Assembly (NCBI GenBank): GCA_032718475.1
Contig: JAUCBJ010004908.1
Location: 1-32,465 of the forward strand
Length of the DNA: 32,465 nucleotides
Reading direction: 5' to 3'
DNA from: Nemertoderma westbladi
Lineage: Eukaryota > Xenacoelomorpha > Nemertodermatida > Nemertodermatidae
The notes below the pieces were generated by a model. That model saw only the letters and a program-made list of their open reading frames with translations, was not told the DNA's origin and did no database searches. Position numbers and translations under genes: made by a program. Below are positions 8,841 through 19,330 of this stretch, piece by piece; the stretch's first letter is position 1; each line of letters starts with the position of its first letter.

Positions 8841-10249
8841 GTGTCCTCATATACTCCTAATAATATTATCCTGGCTCCCAGTCGAACTTACCATGTCCGG
8901 TTCCCGCAATCTGGTTTTGTGGGACGTTAAGGAAGTCATCATTTCTACTGTCGCCATGCTCTACGGCTTCCGGTATTTCTGTTGGCGGTACCGGCGACGC
9001 ATGCAGTGTGACATTGGTAGAACCGCGAGTCCTCCTTCTTGGGTCATCTACTGTCGATCTGTTTGCGTCACACGAGTCATAGTCGGTAGGTGGGTATCTA
9101 GGGTCAATGACACTAGCATAAAACAATACTGCTGACAGTAAAAGCAGTCAAAAGGGTGCCCTGATGCCTGAATAAAACAAATACCAAATACCTCTACTAA
9201 ATAATAATAACCTATCTGTAAATTTGGTGGATCTCAAGACGCGTGTGTGAGTGTATGTTATGAATAAAACAATTTTGGTGTATCACCGTTACACTAGGTT
9301 TTGGTGATTTTAATCAAAATAACAATACCGGGCGCTAGCTACTCGAATAAGCTAGTCAGTCGCACGCTGTAGGCGCAATACTTACAAACTGATGTCAAAA
9401 GGGCTCTCTCCTCCTTTATTCACAACTCAGCAATTACGGTGTTAGTAACTACGCCCATGATCGGCACTGATACCAGATTCTGATTGTGAGATAAGAAAAT
9501 AGGTGTTAATTTACTACCATACGTATAGCTGATCTGGTATGTAATTCGATTCTAGAATTTTGTCACCACGGTGGTCTGCAGTAAATACCTATCAGTACGT
9601 GGCAAGGGTGAGGTAGATCGTTAGTAAACCTCCCTTAGGCAAACGTGTGCCAGTAGCAGAAAGCTGCCTCTTGCCTGATCAAATACTTTGGACTCAGACA
9701 GGTCAGTCAAACTATAAGGCCTACAGAGCTAACCAGTACTGCACTGCTACTAAGGCAAATCACCAAATTATAGATCGTGCTATTTGCACCTAAGTGTACT
9801 TGCACGTACTGACAAACAGCAACAGCTCGCACCTGTAGCAGATACAGGTTGACCTGGGTTTTTCCTGTCTGAATCTGAGGTATTTGGTCCTAAATTTTAT
9901 GGTGTCCCAGGATGGCGTCAGGCTTCACCCTGATCTAAGGAACTTACAGCGGGCAAAGGCGTCAAACAAAGTCTTACCTTCCTCTGACGTGGGTGTGCTC
10001 AGGCAATGGGGCATACTTCTGAATGGGCATGGGTGAAGATAATGTGGGCTCTTTTATGCGTCGTGGACATCCCTTCCCCTTGCGTTGCTGTGGCCTAACG
10101 GTTTAGGCAGCCATTCCCCGAAGTATTTGGCTGTCTCAAGATTGATACGTCAAAACTACATGTTCTGAGTTTGCAGTATATTTTAACGTAAATAAAGGAC
10201 TTATCAAATTAAACTAAACTTTACAAATTAACAAGAAGTGACAAAGCGA
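8841..10249 (-). other. Probable BEL/Pao leader and 5' LTR region
   Basis: This gene-less 1.4-kb stretch lies just upstream of the gag-like start. On the minus strand there is a CATAAAAGAGCCC TATA-like box near 10055, followed about 30 nt later by a TCAGAA initiator-like word, and an AATAAA near 9415. These are arranged as expected of an LTR. A GCGCCCGGT word near 9335 could be a primer-binding site. No second LTR was recognised, so LTR ends are not set. A minus-strand open frame at 8866-9126 is proline-rich and has no known motif. Confidence 0.35.
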
Positions 10250-10413
10250 ATTAATCTAAAGTAAGATATAAGACTAAGACTAAGTGAGTGATAAGTGATA
10301 CCCGAAGGACAAATGGCCCCTTATATAGCAAATCCGTATGGAATTCACTAGAACATTCTACTACATTCTACGAGCGCACATTGGATCAATAAATTATCAA
10401 GTGCCCTATGATT
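10250..10413 (-). mobile_element. tRNA-derived SINE, copy 2, tail-side half
   Basis: It matches 2128-2310 of SINE copy 1 up to CCCTATGATT, where LINE sequence begins. The missing half resumes at 16743. The LINE 10414-16742 therefore inserted into this SINE. Confidence 0.85.
10408..10413. repeat. Target-site duplication of the 6.3-kb LINE, 3' side
   Basis: ATGATT here pairs with ATGATT at 16743-16748. Both are the SINE's own sequence at the break point. Confidence 0.7.
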
Positions 10414-10436
10414 AATAATAATAATAATAATAAATT
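10414..10436 (-). repeat. (AAT)n simple repeat, 3' tail of the LINE
   Basis: Seven or so AAT units follow the AATAAA signal of the LINE when read on the minus strand as (TTA)n. The tail lies directly against the target duplication, as expected for LINEs that prime on a short tandem repeat. Confidence 0.8.
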
Positions 10437-10711
10437 ATTTTTATTCAAGAACTCCGCAACAAGTTTTATAAGAAAAAAAAACGCACAGAGGCAGCCTAAC
10501 AGATAGATATCGTTATGGCTGATAATTATTGAATAAAGCGTCATTACCTAACTTTAATATCTCTATATTTATAAATAATAATGTACTAAATGTATCTATC
10601 TATGATCTACTCTACACTACTTAGTACTGGGTAAGCACAATTAACATAATACTATCAATCATCAAGTTAACCAGCAGTCACTGGTATTTTTGAGTTTGTT
10701 TGTTATTTCGT

Positions 10712-13700
10712 TTAAGTTATTTCCTCACGGGCGTACATTTTGCAGAATTGGCTCCTAATTTTAGTTATAAATTCTTTGTATGACTTGAGCTCACGGATAT
10801 TTTTATCTAAGGAATTCCACAGTCGGGTGCTGCTTACCATTACGCTGTTGTACCCGAAAAGTGTATTTGTTTTTGGAATTTTAATACAAGAAGTTCTCCT
10901 ATTTATATTATCGTTCTTTATTCCATAGTTTTGTAGGAAAGGTAAGCTAAGATTTTTAAACGGTGTCGATAGATCGTAAAAGTATTTATAATAGTATTTT
11001 AATGCATAGTAATTCCTAAGTGCTTGTAAATGTGGTAATTTTGCTTGTCAACATAGTTCTGTCCCTGTAGCGTCTCTAATTTTTTTGCAGTAAACAGTGC
11101 GTAATCCGTAATTTTGTATTTTATCTAGCCCGTATAGAATGTTCTTGTACCCATGTGTTTCATGAAGTGGAGCGATAATTTCACAGCAGTAGTTATGTAA
11201 TGGCAGAACAGTTGCTTTAAATACAGTAAGTTTTGTGCTTGTTGGTAATTGGCCCTTTATTAGTCTTAGACAGGATACTGCGTGGGTCATTTTTTCTGTG
11301 ATTGATTTAATTTGTGGTTTCCAATTTAGTTTGTTATCAATCAATACTCCTAAGTATTTGAATTGCGAACTGTGTTGTATTATTGTTTTTCCTAATTGTA
11401 GGTTAATTTCATTGATTTCAGTGATTCTAGAATTAGGTGTTCTGTTATTAAGATGAACTCTGTTTTTTCCGGATTTACTTGCATTTTTAGAGTTAGAAAT
11501 TGTTGTTCTATTTTTGTTATACGTTCCGCTAGTATTTTAGTGGCTGTTATCGGATCTGGCCATGTAGTAAAGATAAGGGTATCGTCAGCGTATTGAATGA
11601 TGTTAAGATTCTCAGATTCCGATATTTCATTGATGTATATGAGGAACATAAGTGGGCCTAGAAGCGTTCCTTGTGGAATTCCCCGTTCCGTCTGTTCCCA
11701 GCTAGAGTAGTCCCCATTTATTTTGACCCTTTGTTTACGATTGGTAAGGTAGTTGCGCATGAAAGTAACAGCAGTTGAGTGGAGTCCGATTTCTTTCAGT
11801 TTAAGGAGAAGTAAACTGTGGTTCAGAGAATCAAAAGCCTTACTTAAGTCAAGAGCTGTTACAGCAACATGGTTTCCTACATCAAGTTTTGATCTCCAGT
11901 TCTCTGTTGCGTAAATTATAGGGTCCTTTGTAGAATATGATTTCCTAAATCAGAACTGTTTGGTTGGGAGTAGTTTATTTTTAGTTATATAATTTATTAA
12001 TTGGATATAAATAACACGTTCATATATTTTTGCGAAAGATGAAGTTACTGATATTGGCCTATAATTATCTGCTTGTTCCTTGTCGCCGTATTTTTGTGTA
12101 CTGGAGTTACATCTGCTAACTTAAGCCTACTGGGGAATTCTGATTTAGTTATTGATTGGTTAATCAAATAAGTCAAGATAAATACTATATAAGGTGCTAT
12201 TAATTTTATTATTTTGGGTGGAACTTTTGAGGGACCCTGTGATTTATTTTCATTTAGTTTTGAAATTATATCGCAAACTGCAATTGCATCAATGTGTATA
12301 AAACTGAAATTAATATTCTTAACTTTTTGATTCATACATGATTTATACTTAATGTCCTCAAGTCCAAGAAAGTTTCCCAAATTTAGGTATGTTTTATTGA
12401 ACAATGTTGCAATTGCCGTTGGTTTACTTATTACTTTTTACTTATTACTTTTACTTATCATTTGTTTGTCTCGTAAGAAGTGAATTTTACAGGTTGTGCT
12501 CTGTTTGTTCAGAATATTTTTTACTATTTTCCATTTCTTACTAGATGATTTTTCATTTGCTTATTTTGTTTTAATATATTTGTTTTTTTCAGCTCCATTC
12601 GCGGTGTTATATTTATTTCTATCAATTTTGAAAATTAAAAAGTCCGAATCTAGTTTTGATCTGCGACAGTTAACCAATGATTGCGATCTTTTATTTTGTA
12701 GTGTTTGCAGTTAATCGTCCCACCATGGTCGATTAGAGTTTATTTTATTATGGTTACTGGTATTTTTTATTAGTTTTCTTTTAGTCGGGGCATGCTTGTC
12801 TAGAATTTTTACAATTTCATCTTCAAAATTATTAAACGCTGTATCGATATCCGCAAGTTGATAGACACCCGTCCAATCAATGTTTTGTATATCTGCCAGA
12901 AATTTTTTTTCCGAGAAACCATTATAATCCCTGTACGAGATCCATGTGTCCATGTTTGTAGGACTATTTTTATGCATTTTAATTTTGAATGTTACGAATT
13001 CGTGGTCTGAGAAGTAACATGGGAATGTTTTGCATTCTGTTCCTTCTAAGGTAATAGATGTTATAAAAAGATCCAACAGGGAGTGAATTGTTTTGCCGTA
13101 CTGTGTTGGATTTTTCTCATCAACTATTGTAAGTCCATATTTAGCCATGTTTGATTTGAATTCGTCAACTTTACTATCAGCGGGATTTAAAATATTTAAA
13201 TTAAAGTCGCCCATTAATACAATTTTTCTATTAATAGCATTTTCCAGTTCATCGTTGAATTGGGCAATGAAATGTGACGAATTTTTTGGCGGGCTATATA
13301 CAAGTCCGACAATAAATTCATCTCCAACTTCTACCCAAAGTGAATTATATTTATTTTTGATTGTGGTTGATTTAATGTCTTTCCTGAAATTATGATTTAC
13401 GCTTTCAGGTATATATATTAGTACTCCACCACCCCTCTTGTTACGTCTATCTACTGGATATAAATTGTAACCTGGAAGCCTTACGCTCCTATTTGAAACA
13501 TTTTTTTTGAGCCAGGACTCAGTTACTCCTATTATGAGATTTTCATCAATACCGGCTAGTATATCTTTTAGCTCAGATTAATTTTTGATAATACTTCGTG
13601 CGTTTAATAGTAAGAATTTAGTTTCATTTTTATTTTCTAATAAGTACTTTCTGATATTATTATTTAATGGGGATGTATTGATTTCAGGTGCGGTATTATT

Positions 13701-13860
13701 TTTATTTTTAAATGGACTATAATTTATTTTTTGCTTCGGACCCGGGTTTTTGTGAATATCTCCGGATCTATGGAGTATTGCAATAATGGTATGAGAGATA
13801 ATCATAATGTCTGTTATGGCAATTATGTAACGCATACAAATATTTACGTAACATTTTACA
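10712..13860 (-). pseudogene. LINE ORF2: endonuclease and reverse transcriptase
   Basis: Read on the minus strand the protein starts with hydrophobic stretches and GDIHKNPGP (13763-13737), then KFLLLNARSI. The APE-type endonuclease has TESWL near 13510, RRNKRGGGVLIY, MGDFN near 13210 and SDHEFV. It nicks the target DNA and supplies the primer. The reverse transcriptase has YRPISV-type, DLSKAFDSLNHS, RGIPQGTLLGPLMF and QYADDT (near 11600), and the C-terminal segment ends at the stop 10712-10714. One frame holds from 13860 to about 12400 apart from stops at about 13577, 12712 and 12566. Near 12070 the frame shifts, and a further TGA lies at 11048. Each defect is a single change. Confidence 0.85.
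13737..13763 (-). other. 2A-like motif at the LINE ORF2 N-terminus
   Basis: The encoded GDIHKNPGP matches the 2A core D-x-E-x-NPGP except for His in place of Glu. 2A peptides make the ribosome skip a peptide bond before the last Pro, and versions near the N-terminus of LINE proteins are known. Hydrophobic helices encoded just upstream would make the released part a signal-like peptide. The His change may weaken skipping. Confidence 0.6.
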
Positions 13861-15000
13861 AGCCTACACGTATTTTTTATTACAAGTTTCGTTGTTTTGT
13901 GAAGTTCTGTATTTGTCATTCCTCGTCGCCCTAGTGTTGAGTTTGTTCCTGTGCGTGCACCTACACGTATGATATTTGTTTGCCATGTCGAGTAAAGTAA
14001 AATAATTATTATAACCCGCTGTGGGAAATATGTTCTGTGTTTTTGCATTAGTATTGACAGTATAAAAGTTCCTATGGTACAAATGCAGCACAATGAAAAA
14101 TAATAAATTAATATCCCCCCCCCCCCCAAATTCAAGTTAAGCATAATTATTTTTTTAATTATGGCTGCGTGTATCAGGTTACCAAACAATACATATATAG
14201 ATATACATCTGCAATGTGATTGGTTACGTGATACATCGCGTCGTTTATTGCATCTTGCTCTAAAAGCGACCAAAGTATATATATGGTAAACTGCGTTAAT
14301 GATATGCTTATAATCTTTTTGTATAACCATTTCGCGAAATCAATATAGCCATATACAAATGTATATGACGTATAATAAACTGTTACCGCAGACTGGTGGT
14401 TAACCATACTGATCAAGACAATAATGAAATGCCATACTGTATTCTAGTACATATATACGTGAGTTTGTAGGATAATATTATCTGAATACAATGTTAGATA
14501 ATGTGTACCGGTAATGCTGCTTGTGCGGTTATTACATATACATATTTGTAATATATGACAATAGTAATACCGGTATATATTGTGTAAAACATTATTATCG
14601 CATAAAAATTGTAAAACATTAATTGCAATTAATATCACCATAGAAAGTAAGCTGAAATTTATCATTAAATGACAATTGAACTCATTAAAACGGTCATTAT
14701 GTATATAAATTAATTGTTGAACAATTACGAAGTAAAATGTTTTTTTTTTCGCGTTATAACTATTTATTTAAGCAATAAAAAAAAAAAAAATATTCAGACA
14801 GCCATGTCATGGTTTGCAGTGATTGCCCTTATTAGGGCTATTGCTGAATCGACTATCGGGTTACCAATGTTGCTATTAATACCTCGGTTAAGTGGGATAC
14901 CATTGATTGGGATCCCGCGACTTACGGCATCCAAATACTGAGGCCGATGTAAATGCCCTCGCAGTTCCGCTATAAACGGGTGAGGGGCGTGCGGGTATAT
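13861..15000 (-). other. AT-rich region between the LINE ORFs
   Basis: This stretch lies inside the 6.3-kb LINE. The ORF2 frame stays open to about 14330 and crosses a run of 11-13 C near 14116-14128. Whether that part is translated is unclear. Beyond it only AT-rich sequence with short poly(A) and poly(T) runs (14740-14790) is seen. No motif was recognised. Confidence 0.45.
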
Positions 15001-15007
15001 ATCTGCG

Positions 15008-15982
15008 TTAGGTCTTGTGTCGAACTACTGAGGTTGGGGGAAATTTCGCCGAAATTGCTGTGCAATTGTCGGCTGAGATCGCCCTTTGCGTTGGGTATTG
15101 GTGGTTGGGTAGTGGCAGATAATCCTGAGAGGACATTGGAGGTGGTCTTGGTCTGGGATTGATCGCATGGTTTGACTGGCGCGGGTTGGAACGTCGCGGA
15201 TCGAAGGGAACTGATCGATTCTGTTCCCTGTGAGGTCCATGTATGTGCAGTTTTATATTCTTGGCGGGAATACCGACGTATTTAGCTCCAATATGTTTGG
15301 TATCAATTAGATGTAATCTCAATATATTGGACTGCGAAACAAGGTTAACACCATCTGTACTGTATGATCACATAGTTTTCGCAACTCTTTATTTACCGAA
15401 TCTAAATTCGCATCGGAACGAACGATAATCTCTGAGACGTGGATGCCACATCTTGGCCAGCGTTTTCGTATAACCCCAATACTTTCTTTGGTATTTTTTA
15501 TGATTAATGGGATATTTTGATTATCGGGTTCAAAGTCGTTTGTATAAAGTATAATATATATTTGTATAAAGTTCAAAGTCGTTTATATACTTCCGGTTAG
15601 AGTCCATGAATAACAGAGAAGTTACCTGGTTAACTTTGTTTTCGATAGAAGAAACCCTGGTAAAATCAGTTGTATCTGTGGGTGTGGGCGTGGGGGTGGG
15701 CGATAAGGCGGACGCGGAAGGGTCATTCGGCAGACTGGTGGGTGGATTCGCGTCGCTGCCCAATGAGATTGGGTGCTAGATGGATTTGTCTACAAGCAAA
15801 ACATCATCTTGCGTTAAGTCAGATACCAGTACCAGTACTACCGGCTTTGGATTGCTGCCTGTCTCTGAGTAAAACAGAGCTGTCTGGGTACCGGTAGATA
15901 TAGAGCAGCCGTTACAGCCAAGGAGAATAGAGTTTAACGTACCCTCAAGTTGAGAAATTTAAATCATGTCTCCTCGGCGTAT
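15008..15982 (-). pseudogene. LINE ORF1, C-terminal SGNH-hydrolase-like part
   Basis: A Pro/Thr-rich linker (near 15700) leads to LLFMDSNRKYIN, which resembles the Asp-Ser block I of SGNH esterases, at about 15590-15625. Then come a middle block with SEIIVRSDANLDSVNKEL (about 15400) and a final DTKHIGAKYVGIPAKNIK (about 15265-15310), which resembles the last Asp-x-x-His block. Such esterase domains are known in ORF1 of CR1-group LINEs. The frame is broken, in part by a 43-bp tandem duplication at 15528-15584 that repeats the NDFE codons. A basic Arg/Pro-rich tail follows to 15008. Confidence 0.6.
15528..15584. repeat. Short tandem duplication inside LINE ORF1
   Basis: GTTCAAAGTCGTTT occurs at 15528 and again at 15571, an offset of 43 bp. 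Because 43 is not a multiple of three it shifts the ORF1 frame. The same NDFE residues are encoded twice in different frames. Confidence 0.85.
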
Positions 15983-16582
15983 TTATTTTAATTGAGCGAG
16001 GTCGAATTCTAAAGTAACGAGACGATCATATAGACGGCCATAGGCGTCCTGATACTGGTCTACAGGTTCCGGTACATACGGTGACATAGGTACAAGTAGT
16101 GGCGATGGGTGGCTCATACGGGTGACGGTATTGTTACAGTTATATGTAGAATTTAAATCCTCATTGAGATATGACTCCCAGCAGAGTGCCGGTCCACCTA
16201 CAGAGCAAGTTGCCGGATTGTTTCCAGCATCCGTATCGGCGTCAGTGTTACCGATGCCGTTACCTGCTCCTGCTCCGTTACTTTCAGAGGTATTTACTAT
16301 GGTATCGTTGCCTGATGTGTATTCTGTAGGAATTTCATCGACGTCCGGGTTTGTTACCCTGGATTTCATTTGACTTTGTCTATCGTCGAATTCCCCCAGA
16401 TATGTAGGATTTTCTTTAGAATAAGCTCTCAGGCATAAAATAAGTGTTGATTTTGGTCCAGTAGTTGGGAGGCAGAGAAAACGTAGTTCTTCTCGCAATT
16501 CTCGGTTTGTCAGTTTGTCGTAATATGAGATATCAACGTTGGTGACAGGGACCCCATTGACTGGAGCAATAAGGTAAATCAA
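15983..16582 (-). pseudogene. LINE ORF1, N-terminal part with SAP-like motif
   Basis: The minus-strand frame contains LTNRELREELRFLCLPTTG followed by PKSTLILCLRAY, a good match to the SAP DNA-binding motif (two helices with the LP-x-x-G-x-K turn), at about residues 25-55. An acidic and Gly/Asn/Asp-rich linker follows, then a Pro-rich segment. No ATG begins the frame; a stop lies directly upstream of the TTG at 16582, so the true start is lost or lies in another frame. The likely role is binding of nucleic acid by the ORF1 protein. It is the first coding block of the 6.3-kb LINE, about 160 bases from its 5' end. Confidence 0.65.
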
Positions 16583-16742
16583 TTACAGCTAGCTGAATTA
16601 TAAAATTATACAAATCAGAATTCCGCAGTCAGCAAATTCAAAGTCAAATATTGTACAGCACCTGACAAATCCAATGGATGGAGATAGGTCACCAATCGCC
16701 AGGCCACTTTCATGCCCGACAACTGGTACAATTGGCCCAACA
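16583..16742 (-). other. 5' UTR of the 6.3-kb LINE
   Basis: This is the 160-bp segment between the LINE 5' boundary, set by the SINE junction, and the ORF1 frame. It may carry the internal promoter. No specific element was recognised. Confidence 0.5.
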
Positions 16743-16748
16743 ATGATT
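16743..16748. repeat. Target-site duplication of the 6.3-kb LINE, 5' side
   Basis: ATGATT, paired with 10408-10413. Confidence 0.7.
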
Positions 16749-16890
16749 GGCCAACTCATATCTCCACGTGTTGTACACACCCCATTGGCTTATCTAACTT
16801 AATGAAACCAAAATAAAATAATGCAAAATAAAAATTTTATCGACTCAGATAAGAACTATTGACCTACTTGGAATGTAACCTGCGCCTTAA
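16743..16890 (-). mobile_element. tRNA-derived SINE, copy 2, head-side half
   Basis: It matches 2310-2452 of SINE copy 1 and continues the half at 10250-10413. The B box is degraded. The match stops at the TTAA at 16887-16890, where piggyBac-type terminal sequence begins, so the A box and first 20 or so bases of the head are lost. Confidence 0.8.
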
Positions 16891-17280
16891 CCTTTTAGCT
16901 GCCAAGTTTCCATTTTGTTCCCTCAAATTTAGATGTAAGCCAGAGCTACAAAATTTTATAGAATTTGACAAAAACACGTTTAGTGTATTCATTTATTATG
17001 TGTGTTATAATATATTATGTAATAAAGAAAAAAATCTGGCCGCTAGCATGTTATTTTTAAGTTTATTTTTGGTAAAAAATGGATACCGGGGCACCATTTC
17101 TAAAGTAACACTTTATTAAAATAAGAACACCATTAATTGATGTAAATATGTTTGCTGCATAAAGCTAACATGTTATACTATATATTATAATAGAAATGTC
17201 AAATTTTGAAATATTCGTTCAGGGTGCAAAAATGCAATTAAAAATTTTGGGAACAAAATGGGAACTTGGCCACTAAAGGG
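16891..17280. mobile_element. piggyBac-type MITE-like element, about 390 bp
   Basis: Terminal inverted repeats of about 40 bp face each other. The left one begins CCTTTTAGCTGCCAAG and the right one, read inward, begins CCCTTTAGTGGCCAAG; both continue with CCATTTTGTTCCC. A TTAA precedes the left end at 16887-16890 and coincides with the TTAA of the SINE head, as expected for piggyBac targeting. The right-hand TTAA is not present, so that flank was changed or deleted. There is no coding capacity. Assignment to piggyBac rests on TTAA and CCC-type ends. Confidence 0.65.
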
Positions 17281-17976
17281 GCTTTATTATAATTATAAAG
17301 TAATAAAATTATTCCTGAAACTTTTATTTCTGCTGAAGTTCAGACCTATCAGCCTGTGTTCCTGTGTTTATCATATCTAAAAACTGCCTTTTCCTAAGAC
17401 CAAGCCCTATCTAAGTCAAACACTACACTACAGCATCAAGCAAGACCATACCAGCATACTGCCATAGTCACAGACACCTACTGACTATATACCGGTACTA
17501 CAGTACAGCTGTACAGTAGTAGGCGCTACTGCCAGACTACTACAGTACTAACTGTACTACAGTACCGGTACTACCGGTAGCTAACTGTACTACAACTGTA
17601 CTTAGTACTAACTGTACTACCGCTACCGGTAGGCTTGTCTTCAAGTACGTACATTTCATCTGACAGTGTAGCACCCTGTCTGAAGGATGCGAAAAATCAA
17701 AGGAGCCGGAGTTTTTTTATTAGTTTTTATTATTTCTAGTATATTGGAGCCTTTGGGACGGACAGTGGAGTGACTCGCGCTGGTTATTGTTATTGTTGTG
17801 TAGCTACTACGTTGGCGAGAGGCACAGCGACGACAGTACACCAGCGCTGAGGATCTCACGCTGTCTGGGGCTGGCAGGCTGGTGCGCAGTGTGGGGACCA
17901 TATAGACAGCCACGCCCGCTGCTGCTAGCCTTTATTATTATCAATAACTTCGATTGCTGTTCTTTATAATGCAGTA
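17281..17976. other. Non-coding stretch with a GTAC-rich block
   Basis: No gene was recognised. The segment 17489-17634 is cryptically simple, built of overlapping ACCGGT, GTAC and CTGTACT words that are self-complementary. The GC-richer part at 17745-17940 lies just upstream of the piggyBac start codon and may contain its old 5' region. Confidence 0.45.
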
Positions 17977-19282
17977 ATGGCGGCTTGTAGTTCCTTTTAT
18001 GGTCGTAATAAAGGAAATAAACATTCTGAAGCGACGATGTTCATCACACTGCAAGAGGCATTAGACAATTGCTCGGAAGAATCAACTAATATTGTAATTT
18101 TGCCTCCAGAAGATGGCAATGATTCTGAAACCGAGCAGGGAGGTGGAGATGACGACACGAACTTTGGGAGTTCCGAATTTCCTACAACAGTATCTGGTTG
18201 CGTTTAACTATTCAACCTCGTTGATGATGACATTGATGTTGAGTCCTGGTCCACTGATAAGGCTAAGTGCCCAGGTGAGGCTGTTCTACCACCTACATAG
18301 ACTGTGGAAGCTGGTTCCTCTGGATCAATTGTCATTCCCCCTGTTGTAAAAAGACGTCAAACTGATAAGAAGAGTACGGTACCAGTAGGAGGTAGACCTA
18401 AGGAACCGGTAGAGGTACGTTGGCGAAAGAGAGACATTAAAGATATTATAATTGAGCAACCTGATAGTCTAGACTTGTTATTTCCAGATTTACACAATTA
18501 AAAATCCTGTTGAACTTTTCAAATTATACTGGAATGATGAACTTGTTGATCATATTGTTACTGAAACCAACCGTTATAGCCTTCAAAAAAATGCTGTGTT
18601 GAATTTAGATAATATCGAGTTTCTCATATTTACCGGCCTTCTTCTTCTTTTTCTATCGTCATAATCAGAATGACTACTGGTCAAATGCTCCAGACATAGC
18701 CTGTCCAATATTTCCTGAGACAATGTCGAGACTAAGGTTTCGAACCATTAAGTCCTATATACATTTGGCAGACAATAACAGCCTGGAACCCAGCAAGGTT
18801 GCTAAAAGGTTTTACCGTATTGTAAGATACTCATAAAAAACTGTAAACAGTTTGGAGTCTGGCACCAATTGTTATCGATAGACGAGTCCATGGTTCCTTA
18901 TTTTGGGCGCCATTCATGCAAGATGTTTATTTGTGGTAAGCCAATCCGGTTTGGATTTAAGATTTGGATGTTATGTGGTGAGGATGGCTACCCTTATAAC
19001 ATGGAGATATATACTGGTAAAGATGAATCACGAGTAGGTCCATTGGGAAGTGCTGTTGTTAACAATATGATAAGTTAGATTTCGAACTTTGCAAATAATC
19101 ATATTCTTTTTGATAATTTCTTCACATCTTACGACCTCTTGCAGTCAATGATAGAGAGGGGTATTCATGCCACAGGGACAATCAGAGAAGTTCGGAATGG
19201 GAAATGCCCTCTAATCGATTCACGGGAAATGAAACAAAAAGATCGCGGTTCATATGACTACAGGTTTATGGCGTCTCTTTAG
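17977..19282 (+). pseudogene. piggyBac-like transposase, broken and 3'-truncated
   Basis: An ATG at 17977 starts MAACSSFYGRNKG, followed by an acidic N-terminus typical of piggyBac proteins. Next come a basic segment (RWRKRDIKDI, about 18420), FKLYWNDELVDHI-type sequence near 18520, MSRLRFRTIKSYIHLADN near 18730, and the core block LSIDESMVPYFGRH at about 18872 with the first catalytic Asp. FDNFFTSYDLL at about 19110 holds the second Asp. RGIHATGTIRE follows. The third Asp and the Cys-rich C-terminus are missing. Stops at about 18206, 18299, 19076 and 19280 and frameshifts between 18500 and 18870 make it inactive. It would have cut and pasted at TTAA sites. Confidence 0.9.
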
Positions 19283-19330
19283 GCTCAAAACCTCTAACGC
19301 TTGAGGGTGTTGTACATTAACGTGGAAAAA

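Larger units (their letters stand above)
10414..16742 (-). mobile_element. Structurally complete 6.3-kb LINE (CR1/Jockey group)
   Basis: The two ends are fixed independently by the SINE into which it inserted: the SINE stops at 10413 and resumes at 16743 with a 6-bp duplication. On the minus strand the order is a short 5' UTR, ORF1 (SAP-like motif, linker, SGNH-hydrolase-like domain), a roughly 1-kb AT-rich inter-ORF region, ORF2 (hydrophobic leader, 2A-like motif, endonuclease, reverse transcriptase), a 300-bp 3' UTR, AATAAA and a (TTA)n tail. The reverse transcriptase blocks and the TAA-type tail point to the CR1/Jockey superfamily; the family within it is not decided. Both ORFs have stops or shifts, so it is inactive. 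Confidence 0.85.

Noticed and set aside
8866-9126. Separate BEL gene upstream of gag
   Set aside because: The open frame is Pro-rich with no recognised domain, and its frame does not join the gag-like start at 8840.
9300-10170. Defined BEL/Pao LTR with paired ends
   Set aside because: TATA-like and polyadenylation-like words are present, but no second LTR copy and no clear TG...CA ends were found, so only a tentative region was annotated.
13864-14091. Minus-strand open frame overlapping the LINE ORF2 leader
   Set aside because: It is in a different frame from ORF2, has no motif and is likely a shadow frame.
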